The notes under the pieces are model-generated. The model worked only from the letters and a program-made list of their open reading frames with translations, was not told the DNA's origin and made no database searches. A stretch of DNA of 32,038 nt from assembly GCA_029938045.1 (NCBI GenBank), contig JAPYOT010000016.1:1-32038 (forward strand), read 5' to 3'. Each line of letters begins with the position of its first letter. Position 1 is the first letter of the stretch. The DNA is from Fidelibacterota bacterium (GTDB lineage Bacteria; Fidelibacterota; Marinisomatia; Marinisomatales; TCS55). Of the stretch, positions 16,586 through 25,470 are shown in pieces. A program made the translations under genes and the position numbers.

Positions 16586-16951
16586 TTAAATCCATACGTC
16601 ATTTTCTGCGGTGAGTTCACCGCCAGAATCACCGGTATTCACAACATCTTTTGGTTCAAGGAGCATTATTTTGCATTCATTTTCTGCGGACGGTTTATGT
16701 TCAACGCCCCTGGGAACGACAACCATTTCGCCCTTTTTTAAAACCACATGCCTATCTCGGAATTCAATCGTGAGTTCTCCATCAATCACGATGAATGTTT
16801 CGTCCGTATCGTCATGGGAATGCCAAACGAATTCACCCTCAACTTTAGCCAATTTAAATTGGTAATCATTCATTTCAGCGATCACTTTTGGGGACCAGTG
16901 GTCAGAGAAGAGGTTAAACTTTTCAGTAATATTTATGGAATGGGCTGCCAT
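16586..16951 (-). CDS. Single-domain cupin protein
   Basis: The 121-residue protein is a small cupin. Metal ligands are visible in motif 1 ([10 protein letters not shown]: His44, His46, Glu51) and motif 2 (PRGVEHKP: His85). [13 protein letters not shown] and [10 protein letters not shown] are typical barrel strands. Small cupins of this kind bind metals and act as isomerases, dioxygenases or sensors; no substrate can be assigned. Its ATG overlaps the stop of the OsmC-like gene by one base, so both are probably made together, possibly as part of an oxidant or metal response. Confidence 0.85.
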   Translation of the reverse strand: MAAHSINITEKFNLFSDHWSPKVIAEMNDYQFKLAKVEGEFVWHSHDDTDETFIVIDGELTIEFRDRHVVLKKGEMVVVPRGVEHKPSAENECKIMLLEPKDVVNTGDSGGELTAENDVWI

Positions 16952-17472
16952 TAGCTAACCTTTGTGGCAGCTGTTGTAAACGGAACTGGGTTCTGCATGG
17001 CCCAAATGGCAGGGCAGCGTTCATCGGTTAATTCTTTTACCCTTTGAATATCTACATCCGATGCATCACTTTTAATCTTTACATTAAATTCAAACCCGGT
17101 CATGGGAGGGAAATCTCCTACACCTAAAGCTGTCCGGAAATCCACACCAAGTTTCAATGAAATGGTCATTGCATCCAATGTGACACCGGCCATAGCTGCC
17201 TGTGTGGCAAAGGTGGATCCGTAGCAGGACATGGCACCATAGAAGCAGTAGGTAAGGGCAGAGGGGGCCCGGCCCTCACCGCCAAGAAAGGGTGGAAAGT
17301 CAGCATTAAGGGTCAACTCCCCCTGGGGGAATTGTACATCACCTGAAAATTGAACCTGGTCTGAATTGGTGTGCCAGGTGCCCTCAAAATTAAAATCCAA
17401 TTGGGCTGCCGAAGCATCATCTTGGCATTGCTCTACCATGGTATTGATTTGTTTAATTCTTACGTTATGCAT
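16951..17472 (-). CDS. OsmC/Ohr-family protein
   Basis: The 173-residue protein has the OsmC fold signs: a [20 protein letters not shown] segment followed by C83 (AMSCYGSTF), the position of the peroxide-reactive cysteine, and C153 in DERCPAIW, the resolving cysteine position. Family members reduce organic hydroperoxides with thiol cofactors. Some of the long N-terminal versions have other or unknown activity. An AAGGA ribosome site precedes the ATG by six bases. It is divergent from leucyl aminopeptidase with a 203-base gap holding a perfect palindrome at 17544-17559, and is followed by a one-base-overlapping cupin gene. Confidence 0.85.
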   Translation of the reverse strand: MHNVRIKQINTMVEQCQDDASAAQLDFNFEGTWHTNSDQVQFSGDVQFPQGELTLNADFPPFLGGEGRAPSALTYCFYGAMSCYGSTFATQAAMAGVTLDAMTISLKLGVDFRTALGVGDFPPMTGFEFNVKIKSDASDVDIQRVKELTDERCPAIWAMQNPVPFTTAATKVS

Positions 17473-17543
17473 GAGATTTCCTTTTTCAGTTGGGTGAAAA
17501 CTAAGTGAAAAAGATCACCGAAACAAAGGCACCAAGGCTTGAT

Positions 17544-17559
17544 TTTGAATTAATTCAAA
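17544..17559. promoter_or_regulatory. Perfect 16-bp palindrome in the OsmC / pepA divergent promoter region
   Basis: TTTGAATTAATTCAAA is a perfect inverted repeat 72 bases upstream of the OsmC-like start and 117 bases upstream of the aminopeptidase start. Its form resembles operators of MarR/OhrR-type dimers, which often control osmC/ohr genes. No such regulator is encoded in this window, and AT-rich palindromes do arise by chance. Confidence 0.3.
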
Positions 17560-17582
17560 TTGAAACTCCCGAATATTTATTC

Positions 17583-17611
17583 TTGTATTTATTGTTTCCA
17601 TATTTGATAAT
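17583..17611 (+). promoter_or_regulatory. Weak candidate promoter for the pepA operon
   Basis: TTGTAT (17583-17588) and GATAAT (17606-17611) are separated by 17 bases. The -10 matches consensus at five of six positions and the -35 at three. It lies 65 bases before the aminopeptidase ATG, which has GAGGA (17666-17670) as ribosome site. Confidence 0.25.
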
Positions 17612-17675
17612 GGGAATGGATAAGCTAATTTTATTGATACTTAAAGTGTAATTCATTCAAAATTCGAGGATAACG

Positions 17676-19145
17676 ATGGCACATCTTTCAAAAATAAAGC
17701 ACAGTTCAGGCGATTGGCAGAAAATAAAGTCCCATGCGGTTGCGGTGGGTATTTATGATGATTTAAAAATCTCTCGACAATTTCAAGGCGTTAATCGAGA
17801 ACTGGGAAGGGGACTGTCTAATATGCTTGTGGCCAATCTCATCAAAGGAAAATCGGGCGAAGTCAAAACAGTCGTGGGTAAAAAGGGTGCCATTGCTTTT
17901 ATATTTGGTCTCGGTCATAGGGGGGAGCTCAATGCAGAAACTTTGCGCAAAGCCGGCGGCGGTGTATCCAAAGCCTGTAATACGAATAAAATAAAGTCAG
18001 TTTCTTTCCTCGTGCCCGTAGATGCCAAAGATGATTACATGTCTCAGGCAACGGCAGAAGGCCTTGTGCTGGGCAGTTACCAATTTAATGAATTCAAAAC
18101 CACCGATCACGATCCATTTGAAATGAAAGATGCCACGATAGTTGGTGGGAATAAAAAATCGGTGGAAAAAGGGACTATAATCGCCAATGGGGTTTGCCTT
18201 GCCAGAAATGTTGAAAACAGACCTGGAAATATCGCAACACCATCCCATTTGGCAGAAAATGCCAAGGCCATTGGGAAGGCCGGCGGTATGAAAGTGACTG
18301 TATTTGATCGAGAAAAGTTTACCAAAATGGGGATGGGCGCTTTAGCCGGTGTTGCCTCCGGTACAGACGTTCCACCTAAATTCATTATTATGGAATATAT
18401 GGGTGGGCCAAAGAAACAAAAACCGAAATTATTGGTAGGAAAAGGACTCACATTTGATAGCGGTGGTATCTCAATCAAACCATCGGCCAAAATGGATGAA
18501 ATGAAATATGATATGTGTGGTTCCGGTGTGGTTTTGGGTGTGATGAAAGCGGTTGCGGAACTGAAACCCAAAATGAATATTATAGGGATTATTCCATCTA
18601 CAGAAAATATGAGTGGAGATAAGGCCTACCGTCCAGGAGATGTACTCACAGCCTATAATGGAAAAACCATCGAAGTATTAAATACGGATGCAGAAGGCCG
18701 GCTTATTCTCGCTGATGCATTGTCTTACGCATCCAAACATTACGATCCGGAATATATGATTGATTTTGCCACACTTACTGGCGCCGTGGTGGTGGCCCTG
18801 GGTCATGTAGCCACGGGAATCATGGGCACGGATAAAGCGCTGGTGGGTGCCATCAAATCATCTTCAAAAACCACTGCAGAAAAAGTGTGGGAATTCCCCC
18901 TTTGGGATGAATATTTGGAACAGGTGAAATCCAAGATAGCTGATGTAAAAAATGTGGGCGCACCCATGCAGGCCGGCTCCATTGCCGGCGGCGCATTCTT
19001 GAAAGCATTTGTAGGCGAAGATATTCCCTGGTGCCACTTTGATATAGCGGGCACGGCTTGGGGAGATAAGGATCTGCCTTACCAAAATAAAGGGACGGCC
19101 ACGGGAGAGGTGATTCGCCTGGTTATAGATTTATTGGGTATCTAA
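17676..19145 (+). CDS. pepA: Leucyl aminopeptidase (M17)
   Basis: The 489-residue protein has an N-terminal macro-like domain and a C-terminal catalytic domain. All metal ligands and catalytic residues align with E. coli PepA at a constant offset of 14: Lys256 and Asp261 (VGKGLTFDSGG), Lys268, Asp279 (KYDMCGSG), Asp338 and Glu340 with Arg342 (NTDAEGR). It removes N-terminal residues from peptides in the cytoplasm. In some bacteria PepA also binds DNA, but nothing here speaks to that. It heads a four-gene run; its stop overlaps the HD-protein start by one base. Confidence 0.96.
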   Translation: MAHLSKIKHSSGDWQKIKSHAVAVGIYDDLKISRQFQGVNRELGRGLSNMLVANLIKGKSGEVKTVVGKKGAIAFIFGLGHRGELNAETLRKAGGGVSKACNTNKIKSVSFLVPVDAKDDYMSQATAEGLVLGSYQFNEFKTTDHDPFEMKDATIVGGNKKSVEKGTIIANGVCLARNVENRPGNIATPSHLAENAKAIGKAGGMKVTVFDREKFTKMGMGALAGVASGTDVPPKFIIMEYMGGPKKQKPKLLVGKGLTFDSGGISIKPSAKMDEMKYDMCGSGVVLGVMKAVAELKPKMNIIGIIPSTENMSGDKAYRPGDVLTAYNGKTIEVLNTDAEGRLILADALSYASKHYDPEYMIDFATLTGAVVVALGHVATGIMGTDKALVGAIKSSSKTTAEKVWEFPLWDEYLEQVKSKIADVKNVGAPMQAGSIAGGAFLKAFVGEDIPWCHFDIAGTAWGDKDLPYQNKGTATGEVIRLVIDLLGI

Positions 19146-19729
19146 TGGCCGGTTGTCCATCCAGAGAGGAAGCGCTTGAACTGCTTCACGAATACACCAA
19201 AACCGATAGTTTGAGACGGCATGCATTGGGTGTGGAACAGGCAATGCGAAAAATGGCTGAAAAATATAATGGTGACCCGGATGAATGGGGATTAGCAGGA
19301 CTCATGCATGATTTTGATTATGAGAAATATCCATCTATGGAAGAGCATCCCTTTCGCGGGAATGAAATCCTGAAAGAAAAAGGATACCCTGAATCCATCA
19401 CCCGCGCTATTATGGGCCATGCGACCTATTCTGGAATTCCCAGGGACACAGATATGGCCAAAGCCCTTTTTGCGGTGGATGAATTGACCGGATTCATTTT
19501 TGCCGTAACTTATGTACGTCCGTCTAAGTCTATTTTTGAAGTGAAGCCTAAATCCGTGAAAAAGAAACTAAAACAAAAGTCTTTCGCCGCGTCCGTTTTA
19601 AGGGAAGATATTTTTCAAAGTATCGAAGAACTTGAGGTTGACATGACAGAACACATCCAATTCGTGATTGATGCTTTAAAAGAAAAAGCGGACGTTTTAG
19701 GATTGAAGGGAAGTATAGAAACAGCATGA
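19145..19729 (+). CDS. HD-domain phosphohydrolase-like protein
   Basis: The 194-residue protein has the HD metal-site pattern: His26 (LRRHALGVE), His55-Asp56 (GLMHDFDYE), His92 (IMGHATYSG) and Asp112 (AVDELTGF). This is the small HDIG-type family of stand-alone hydrolases. The spacing and the EHPFRGNEIL segment are typical of a group usually annotated as HDIG-domain proteins of unknown substrate. The gene overlaps pepA by one base and rmuC by four, suggesting obligate co-expression. The C-terminal part (from about 130) is helical and lysine-rich. Confidence 0.86.
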   Translation: MAGCPSREEALELLHEYTKTDSLRRHALGVEQAMRKMAEKYNGDPDEWGLAGLMHDFDYEKYPSMEEHPFRGNEILKEKGYPESITRAIMGHATYSGIPRDTDMAKALFAVDELTGFIFAVTYVRPSKSIFEVKPKSVKKKLKQKSFAASVLREDIFQSIEELEVDMTEHIQFVIDALKEKADVLGLKGSIETA

Positions 19730-20823
19730 CATTTATATCTGGCATTATTTTATTTTTGGTTGGTTTTGCAGCGGGCGCAGGTATTGTTTGGTTTTTGCGC
19801 CAAAAAGAAATTGATGCAGCACAATCCAGCAGAGATCAGCTTAAAGCAGAATTTGGTGATTTATCTAAAAAGGCATTGGATCAGAATCTGGATACATTTT
19901 TAAAATTGGCCGAAAACAAATTTGGAGAATTACTCAAATCATCTGACTCCCAAATGGATGAAAAGAAAAAGTTAATTGATTCAAGTTTGGATGGAATGAA
20001 AAAACAATTGGAAGGGTTGAATAAGCAAACGGCAGAACTCACCGGGCAAATGGTTGAGTCTAAAAAAGGTATCACTGAACTGTCTGATACAACCTCTCAA
20101 TTACGGCAAATTCTTTCCAGTTCCCAAGCAAGGGGGCAATGGGGCGAACGTATGGTAGAAGATATTCTTGCGTTCATCGGATTGACGGAAGGGATTAATT
20201 ACGAGAAACAAACCCAGGAAGGATCAGATCGTCCAGATTTCAAGTTTAATCTTCCCGACGGAAAACATGTTAATATGGATGTGAAGTTTCCCCTAAGTCA
20301 TTATGAAAGATTTCTTGCTTCAGATAATGAATCTGAACAGGAAAATGAAAAGAAAGCATTTTTGAAAGATGTTAGAGACCACGTAAAGGCAATTTCAAAA
20401 CGCTCATACATTGATCCCAATGCCGGTACAGTGGATTATGTACTTATGTTTATCCCGAATGAAAGTATTTATTCATTTTTGAACCAGGAGGATCACGAAC
20501 TTATCGATTTTTCCTTGGGTAAAAAAATATTGCTGTGCTCTCCGGTCACATTATATGCAATCTTGTCCCTCATCCGTCAAGCAGTTTCAAATTTTCATAT
20601 GGAGCAACGGGCAGGGGAGATTCAGAAACTGGTGGTAACATTCAAGGAGCAATGGGAAAAATTCATTGAGAAACTGGATGCATTGGGAAAAACGTTAGGA
20701 ACGGTTTCTAATCATTACGAGGAACTGGCTGGGAAGCGTCGCCGGGGATTGGAAAAGCCCATGGATAAGATTGACGAACTCCAACTTGGGCAGGGAGATC
20801 AACCTAAGGAATTAGAAGAATGA
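19726..20823 (+). CDS. rmuC: RmuC-family DNA recombination-limiting protein
   Basis: The 365-residue protein has an N-terminal membrane anchor (residues 4-24), a coiled-coil stretch (about 27-130) and the RmuC nuclease-like domain (about 130-340). The PD-(D/E)xK-type residues are visible: Glu141 (RGQWGERMVEDIL), Asp171 (RPDFKF), Asp185 and Lys187 (MDVKFPL). E. coli RmuC limits recombination at inverted repeats, and the fold suggests a nuclease. It overlaps its upstream neighbour by four bases and its downstream lipoprotein gene by four. Confidence 0.92.
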   Translation: MTFISGIILFLVGFAAGAGIVWFLRQKEIDAAQSSRDQLKAEFGDLSKKALDQNLDTFLKLAENKFGELLKSSDSQMDEKKKLIDSSLDGMKKQLEGLNKQTAELTGQMVESKKGITELSDTTSQLRQILSSSQARGQWGERMVEDILAFIGLTEGINYEKQTQEGSDRPDFKFNLPDGKHVNMDVKFPLSHYERFLASDNESEQENEKKAFLKDVRDHVKAISKRSYIDPNAGTVDYVLMFIPNESIYSFLNQEDHELIDFSLGKKILLCSPVTLYAILSLIRQAVSNFHMEQRAGEIQKLVVTFKEQWEKFIEKLDALGKTLGTVSNHYEELAGKRRRGLEKPMDKIDELQLGQGDQPKELEE

Positions 20824-21230
20824 AGAAATTTTTATCTTTTATCCTTTTATCTTATATCTTGTCTTCCTGTGTGGGGCCACCTGACCCGGATCATGGATTG
20901 GTGGAGAATCTTCCTGTTGTAATCAATACGCCATCTGCATTTTCGTTCAGTGTACGCGGCGATAATTTCACATTAGATGAAGCCATTGATCTTTCATTCA
21001 ATTTGCAGGCAGGGAAATCAGTGGCATCTACATTGATAGTTACTGATTGGAAAGGAAAGGATACCACCTATGTCAACCTTGAAGATGTAAATGGTAGTCT
21101 AATATATAAATATACAGTGACAGGTAATGGAACAGCCATTGATCAATCGGCTACAACTGCGCCTAAAAAAGCGCTCATAAAAGGGAGTAAATTCACAGGA
21201 ATAATCGCCTGGACTGTCACGGCTAATTAA
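20820..21230 (+). CDS. Small predicted lipoprotein, function unknown
   Basis: The 136-residue protein has a lipoprotein signal: KK, a hydrophobic core, and LSSC with the acylated cysteine at residue 17. The mature part is mostly beta-strand (FSFSVRGDNFTL, STLIVTDWKGKDTTYV) and rich in Thr and Ser. I recognise no family. It overlaps rmuC by four bases, and its stop overlaps that of the convergent glycosylasparaginase gene (four shared bases), so it is the last gene of the pepA run. Confidence 0.75.
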   Translation: MKKFLSFILLSYILSSCVGPPDPDHGLVENLPVVINTPSAFSFSVRGDNFTLDEAIDLSFNLQAGKSVASTLIVTDWKGKDTTYVNLEDVNGSLIYKYTVTGNGTAIDQSATTAPKKALIKGSKFTGIIAWTVTAN

Positions 21231-22261
21231 TTTTCGATGATGTAAGTTCCTTTTAAGACTTTAAATCCTTTATTGGACCAATAGGCCAGTTTGGGTTCTC
21301 TCCCTTTTCCACCTAATATTGAAGCACAGCCAACGTCGCCATTTTTATTTACAGCGATAATTTTGTCATTGAAATTGACTTTGTCTCTACCACCGTTGAT
21401 ATAAATAATTCGTTCGCACAAGGCTTCACAGGCTTCCTGGGGGGATTTACCTGCACGCATTTGTTCAACCACAAAAAAGGAGCCGCAGGTACGAAGAATT
21501 TCTTCTCCACGACCTGTGGCACCGACCGCTCCGACCTCATTATCCAGATACAACCCGGCACCAATAATAGGCGAATCACCGATCCTGCCGGGAATTTTCC
21601 ATGCCATTCCACTGGTAGTGGTGATACCTGCAATGTCACCTGCACTGTCTATGGCTAATACATTGATGGTTCCGGTGGATCGCTCTGAATCGTAATTACC
21701 ATCAGTAGGGGGAAACCAATCATCTTTATCCGATAAATTCTCTTTCCATCGCAGCCAACTTTTTCTTGACCGTTCCGTTAAAAGATTTTCAACTTTAAAA
21801 CCATGGGCCTTGGCAAAATTCTGGGCACCCTTACCCACAATATGGATATGATCGGTTCGTTCCATGACAAGGCGCGCAACAGATGATGGCGTTTTGATAC
21901 CCTCAATGGCTGCAACAGATCCACAATTATGGGTAGGCCCATACATAATGGAAGCATCCAGTTGCACCACACAATTTTCATTTGGTAGTCCCCCAAATCC
22001 AACGGATCCATCTTCCGGATCTAATTCGGTTACATTCGCTGATCGCTCAACTGCATCTAAAAGGGATCCATTTTTCTTAAGAATTGACCAACCGGGCTTG
22101 AGAACTTTTTTGCCCCATTTTTCACCACGGCTGCATACAATAATTGGATTGTGTTTTACAAGTGAGCTACTTTCTGATTTTTTGGAAACCGATTTCGCCA
22201 TTGCCGGTATACTGAGGCCCAGCATTGACATTGTTTTGATGAATTTTCTTCTATTAATCAT
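21227..22261 (-). CDS. N4-(beta-N-acetylglucosaminyl)-L-asparaginase (glycosylasparaginase), Tat-exported
   Basis: The 344-residue protein is an Ntn-hydrolase. Family marks: GSVGFGG (85-91), LDASIMYG (101-108), VGKGAQNFAKAHGF (142-155), the nucleophile Thr198 in STGTINVLA, and GRIGDSPIIGAG (225-236) whose Arg and Asp bind the substrate carboxyl and amino groups. It should self-cleave before Thr198 and release aspartate from GlcNAc-Asn, the last step of N-glycoprotein breakdown. The residue before the nucleophile is Gly, not the Asp of human and Flavobacterium enzymes. NRRKFIKTMSMLGLSIPAMA is a twin-arginine signal, so the folded enzyme goes to the periplasm. It lies 16 bases after the propeller gene. 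Confidence 0.9.
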   Translation of the reverse strand: MINRRKFIKTMSMLGLSIPAMAKSVSKKSESSSLVKHNPIIVCSRGEKWGKKVLKPGWSILKKNGSLLDAVERSANVTELDPEDGSVGFGGLPNENCVVQLDASIMYGPTHNCGSVAAIEGIKTPSSVARLVMERTDHIHIVGKGAQNFAKAHGFKVENLLTERSRKSWLRWKENLSDKDDWFPPTDGNYDSERSTGTINVLAIDSAGDIAGITTTSGMAWKIPGRIGDSPIIGAGLYLDNEVGAVGATGRGEEILRTCGSFFVVEQMRAGKSPQEACEALCERIIYINGGRDKVNFNDKIIAVNKNGDVGCASILGGKGREPKLAYWSNKGFKVLKGTYIIEN

Positions 22262-22277
22262 TATTTATTCAAAGCCT

Positions 22278-25200
22278 CTAATCTATTTTGATTGGTGTAA
22301 ATTCCTTAAACAGGGAAAGATTCGCATCCTCAACGGCGGTCTGATATTTCGGCCATTCTTCTTTATAGAACTGATTGACTTGGTCGAGGACCTTTTCCGT
22401 TTCTGCTTCAGAATAATCAAGCAGGTAATCGTGACTTTTATTAGGTCCGGTCAAGTTACTGTATAAATACCTGTTGAGGGCGCTAATCTTGCCACTGAGT
22501 ATTTGGGGACTTCTCACGATACCCTGGAGTCCTTTTTTGTTCACGATCAGTTCTTCCAAAACCTTTAAACTGTCCGTCATGGATTTCCCATTTTTTTGGA
22601 GTGTCTTATGGGATTTATTCTTTTTTACATCCAGCATTTTATTCACAGATTCAACGATCTTTTTGGATTTCCGAATGCGATCCATGGCTTTTGTAACTAA
22701 CGCTGTAATTTCCATTTGCCGTTCATAGATGGGCTGGAGTTGTTCCAGATTACGCGTATTAATACCCACCCGCGGATCTAAAATAACATTCACAACTTGG
22801 GTGGTTGTATCCGTCCCATGGGATAAACGGATGGTGTATTCACCGGGTAAAACGGGAGGACCACCCGGTTCTTTCGCATCTGGCTTGGTTGGTTTAGGTG
22901 CATTGGGAGATCGAACACCTTTGCGCCGTAATCCCCAATAAACGCGGTTTATGCCCGCCTCCACATTGTGTTTCACTGTACGAATCACTTTCCCGTCTTC
23001 ATCAAGGACTTCCATGGTTACCTTCTCTTTTTTGTCTTCTGGTTTCCCATTTTTATCCCCTTTATCTTTTTTTGGTTTTTCTTTCTTTTTCTTATCTGAA
23101 TTAAATACAAAAGTCAGCATGGCGCCACGACCACGGTTTTTCCCTGTAAAAATGGCGTTGGCTTCAAACCGTGTACCCGACGCTTGGCGATTAATTGCCA
23201 GAACTGCAGTGGGTGGTTCGAAAAAATGGAGCCGTTTTTTCATCAAATCTTTTTTGGTAGAAGCCATTTCCCGCAACGGGCGAATATCATCCAGGATGTA
23301 AGCTGCCCGTCCGAATGTGCCAATTACAAGGTCATGTTCTCTTGGATGAATTTTTAAATCCATGGTAGAAACTGTGGGATAGCCACTGGTCCATTTTGTC
23401 CAGGTTTTGGCATTATTCAGGGTGACGTAAAGACCATACTCTGTTCCTAAGAATTGGAGATTTGGCTCAATTGGATCTTGAACAAAACTCAATGCGTGAC
23501 CCCATACCTTTTCTTCGTCTGCAATGGACTTCCATGATTTCCCATAATTATTTGTTTTGAAAACATAGGGTTTCCAATCATTACGGCGGTAATTGTTTAT
23601 GACTATTACAGCCTCAGCTGGATCATATTTGGATGCATTAATTTGCGTTACCCAACTGCCCACAGGTGCACCATGGATTTTCTTTGCGACATTTTTCCAA
23701 GTTTTTCCGCGATCAGTAGTGAGTTGCACATTACCATCATCCGTACCCACCCAGATTACGTTGCGATCCAATGAACTCGGTTCAATGGCAAGAATGGTGG
23801 TATAGTTTTCTGCGCCGGTAGCATCAAAAGTTAATCCGCCACTTTCGTGCTGTTTTTGCTTTTCCGGATCATTGGTGGTGAGGTCCGGAGAAAGAATATC
23901 CCAATTGTTTCCGCGATCGGTACTGTAATGAACATATTGACTGCCAAAGAATATGGCATCTTCATCAAATGGATCCTGAGCAATAGCCGCATTCCAATTA
24001 AAACGGAGATATTCTCCATTGGGGTGTACGGGACGAATCATTTGTTGATGTCCTGTAACCAAGTCGTATCTGCTCACATTTCCCTGTTGACTCATGGCAT
24101 AACCAAAACGGGAATTCCCGGGGTGAGGCACTACATCAAATCCATCGCCAAACGCCAACTCATCCCAATATGAATTTCGGATACCGCCAGAGCGCCAGAT
24201 ATAAGCAGGGCCGCGCCAGGAGCCATTATCCTGCATGCCGCCATAGACGTTGTAAGGCCAATTCATGTCATAATTAATATGGTAAAACTGGGCCACAGGG
24301 AGGTTTTCCACAAACCGCCACGTTTTACCCCGATCCATTGAAAAATTCAATCCACCGTCATTCCCTTCAATTATGAAATTGGGATTGGTGGGATGACCCC
24401 AGAATGCATGGTGGTCCGGATGAACCCCATTTGCTCCGTAAGCCGTCATGAGGGAACCAAACGTTTTACCCCCATCATTGGAAACAGTCACATAGGTATG
24501 GAGATTATAAATGCGATTTTCATTCACCGGATCTACATAGATTTCCGCATAGTAAAAAGGGCGGCCGCCAATATTTTTATCGGATACTTTTTTCCACTTA
24601 AAACCGCCATCCTCTGATTTATATAGTGCATTTTTTTTGGATTCAATCAGGGCATAAATCAGTTTCGGATTGCTCGGTGCAATAGCAATGCCCATGCGGC
24701 CAAAATCACCTTTGGGCAGGCCATCTTTATCCGTTCGTTTTTTCCATGTTTTACCCCCATCAAATGTGATGTGCATCCCTGAACTTGGACCACCGGATTT
24801 AAAGAACCATGGCCACCGTCTAAACTGCCACATATTGGCAATCAGTTTGTCTGGGTTACGGGGATCCATGACCAATTCACCAATCCCGGTTTTTTCGTCA
24901 ATGTAGAGAATCTTTTCCCAAGAGTCGCCACCATCAGATGTTTTATACACACCTCGGTGTTCACTCTCGCCCCATGCAGCACCTTGGGCACCCACATATA
25001 CTTCATCGGGATTGTGGGGATTAATCAAAACACGGTGAATATTCCGCGTTTCACCCAACCCTTTGAAATCCCAAGAGTTACCGCCATCAATACTTTTATA
25101 CACACCAAAACCAGCCGATTGACTGTTCCGCGGATTGCCTTCGCCAGTACCCACCCAGATCACGTCTGGATTGGTGGGATCAACCGTTACGTCCCCAATG

Positions 25201-25457
25201 GAAGCGGCTTTTTGATCATCAAAAATGGGTTCCCATTTGATGCCGCCACTTTCGGATTTCCAAAGGCCGCCAGAGGCGGTACCGACATAAATGACATCCG
25301 TATTGGAAAGGACAACATCAATGGCTGTTACACGGCCGCTCATACCGGCGGGACCAATACTCCGGGCTTTCATTCCTTTAAATTTTTTCATATCCAGTCC
25401 ATCGGCAGAAAGGATGGCAGATATCATTACTAGGATAAATAGGATATTGCGTTTCAT
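22278..25457 (-). CDS. Large secreted BNR / VPS10-like beta-propeller protein
   Basis: The 1059-residue protein (ATG 25457) has a signal peptide (MKRNILFILVMISAILS). About ten BNR/Asp-box repeats of the form S-x-D-x-G-x-x-W are seen, such as SIDGGNSW, TSDGGDSW, TFDGGKTW, SEDGGFKW, SMDRGKTW, STDRGNNW and TTDRGKTW, which build one or two propellers like those of sialidase-like and VPS10/sortilin proteins. No sialidase catalytic arginine triad could be identified. A lysine-rich linker (about residues 790-815) separates the propellers from an Ig-like segment (PGEYTIRLSHGTDTTTQVVN) and a C-terminal helical tail. Relatives in Bacteroidetes are called glycosyl hydrolases without firm proof. An upstream ATG at 25502 would overlap the protease gene by 32 bases; the chosen start leaves 13 bases. 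Confidence 0.85.
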   Translation of the reverse strand: MKRNILFILVMISAILSADGLDMKKFKGMKARSIGPAGMSGRVTAIDVVLSNTDVIYVGTASGGLWKSESGGIKWEPIFDDQKAASIGDVTVDPTNPDVIWVGTGEGNPRNSQSAGFGVYKSIDGGNSWDFKGLGETRNIHRVLINPHNPDEVYVGAQGAAWGESEHRGVYKTSDGGDSWEKILYIDEKTGIGELVMDPRNPDKLIANMWQFRRWPWFFKSGGPSSGMHITFDGGKTWKKRTDKDGLPKGDFGRMGIAIAPSNPKLIYALIESKKNALYKSEDGGFKWKKVSDKNIGGRPFYYAEIYVDPVNENRIYNLHTYVTVSNDGGKTFGSLMTAYGANGVHPDHHAFWGHPTNPNFIIEGNDGGLNFSMDRGKTWRFVENLPVAQFYHINYDMNWPYNVYGGMQDNGSWRGPAYIWRSGGIRNSYWDELAFGDGFDVVPHPGNSRFGYAMSQQGNVSRYDLVTGHQQMIRPVHPNGEYLRFNWNAAIAQDPFDEDAIFFGSQYVHYSTDRGNNWDILSPDLTTNDPEKQKQHESGGLTFDATGAENYTTILAIEPSSLDRNVIWVGTDDGNVQLTTDRGKTWKNVAKKIHGAPVGSWVTQINASKYDPAEAVIVINNYRRNDWKPYVFKTNNYGKSWKSIADEEKVWGHALSFVQDPIEPNLQFLGTEYGLYVTLNNAKTWTKWTSGYPTVSTMDLKIHPREHDLVIGTFGRAAYILDDIRPLREMASTKKDLMKKRLHFFEPPTAVLAINRQASGTRFEANAIFTGKNRGRGAMLTFVFNSDKKKKEKPKKDKGDKNGKPEDKKEKVTMEVLDEDGKVIRTVKHNVEAGINRVYWGLRRKGVRSPNAPKPTKPDAKEPGGPPVLPGEYTIRLSHGTDTTTQVVNVILDPRVGINTRNLEQLQPIYERQMEITALVTKAMDRIRKSKKIVESVNKMLDVKKNKSHKTLQKNGKSMTDSLKVLEELIVNKKGLQGIVRSPQILSGKISALNRYLYSNLTGPNKSHDYLLDYSEAETEKVLDQVNQFYKEEWPKYQTAVEDANLSLFKEFTPIKID

Positions 25458-25470
25458 TTTTACTCGCTTA

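Noticed and set aside
24957-25433. Long plus-strand ORF (158 codons) opposite the propeller gene, with other antisense frames over polA, acs and the protease
   Set aside because: They are shadows of well-supported genes: no ribosome sites, no family likeness, and the opposite strand has clear motifs.
22278-25457. Calling the propeller protein a sialidase
   Set aside because: Asp-box repeats alone occur in many propellers; I could not identify the arginine triad and nucleophile tyrosine of sialidases.
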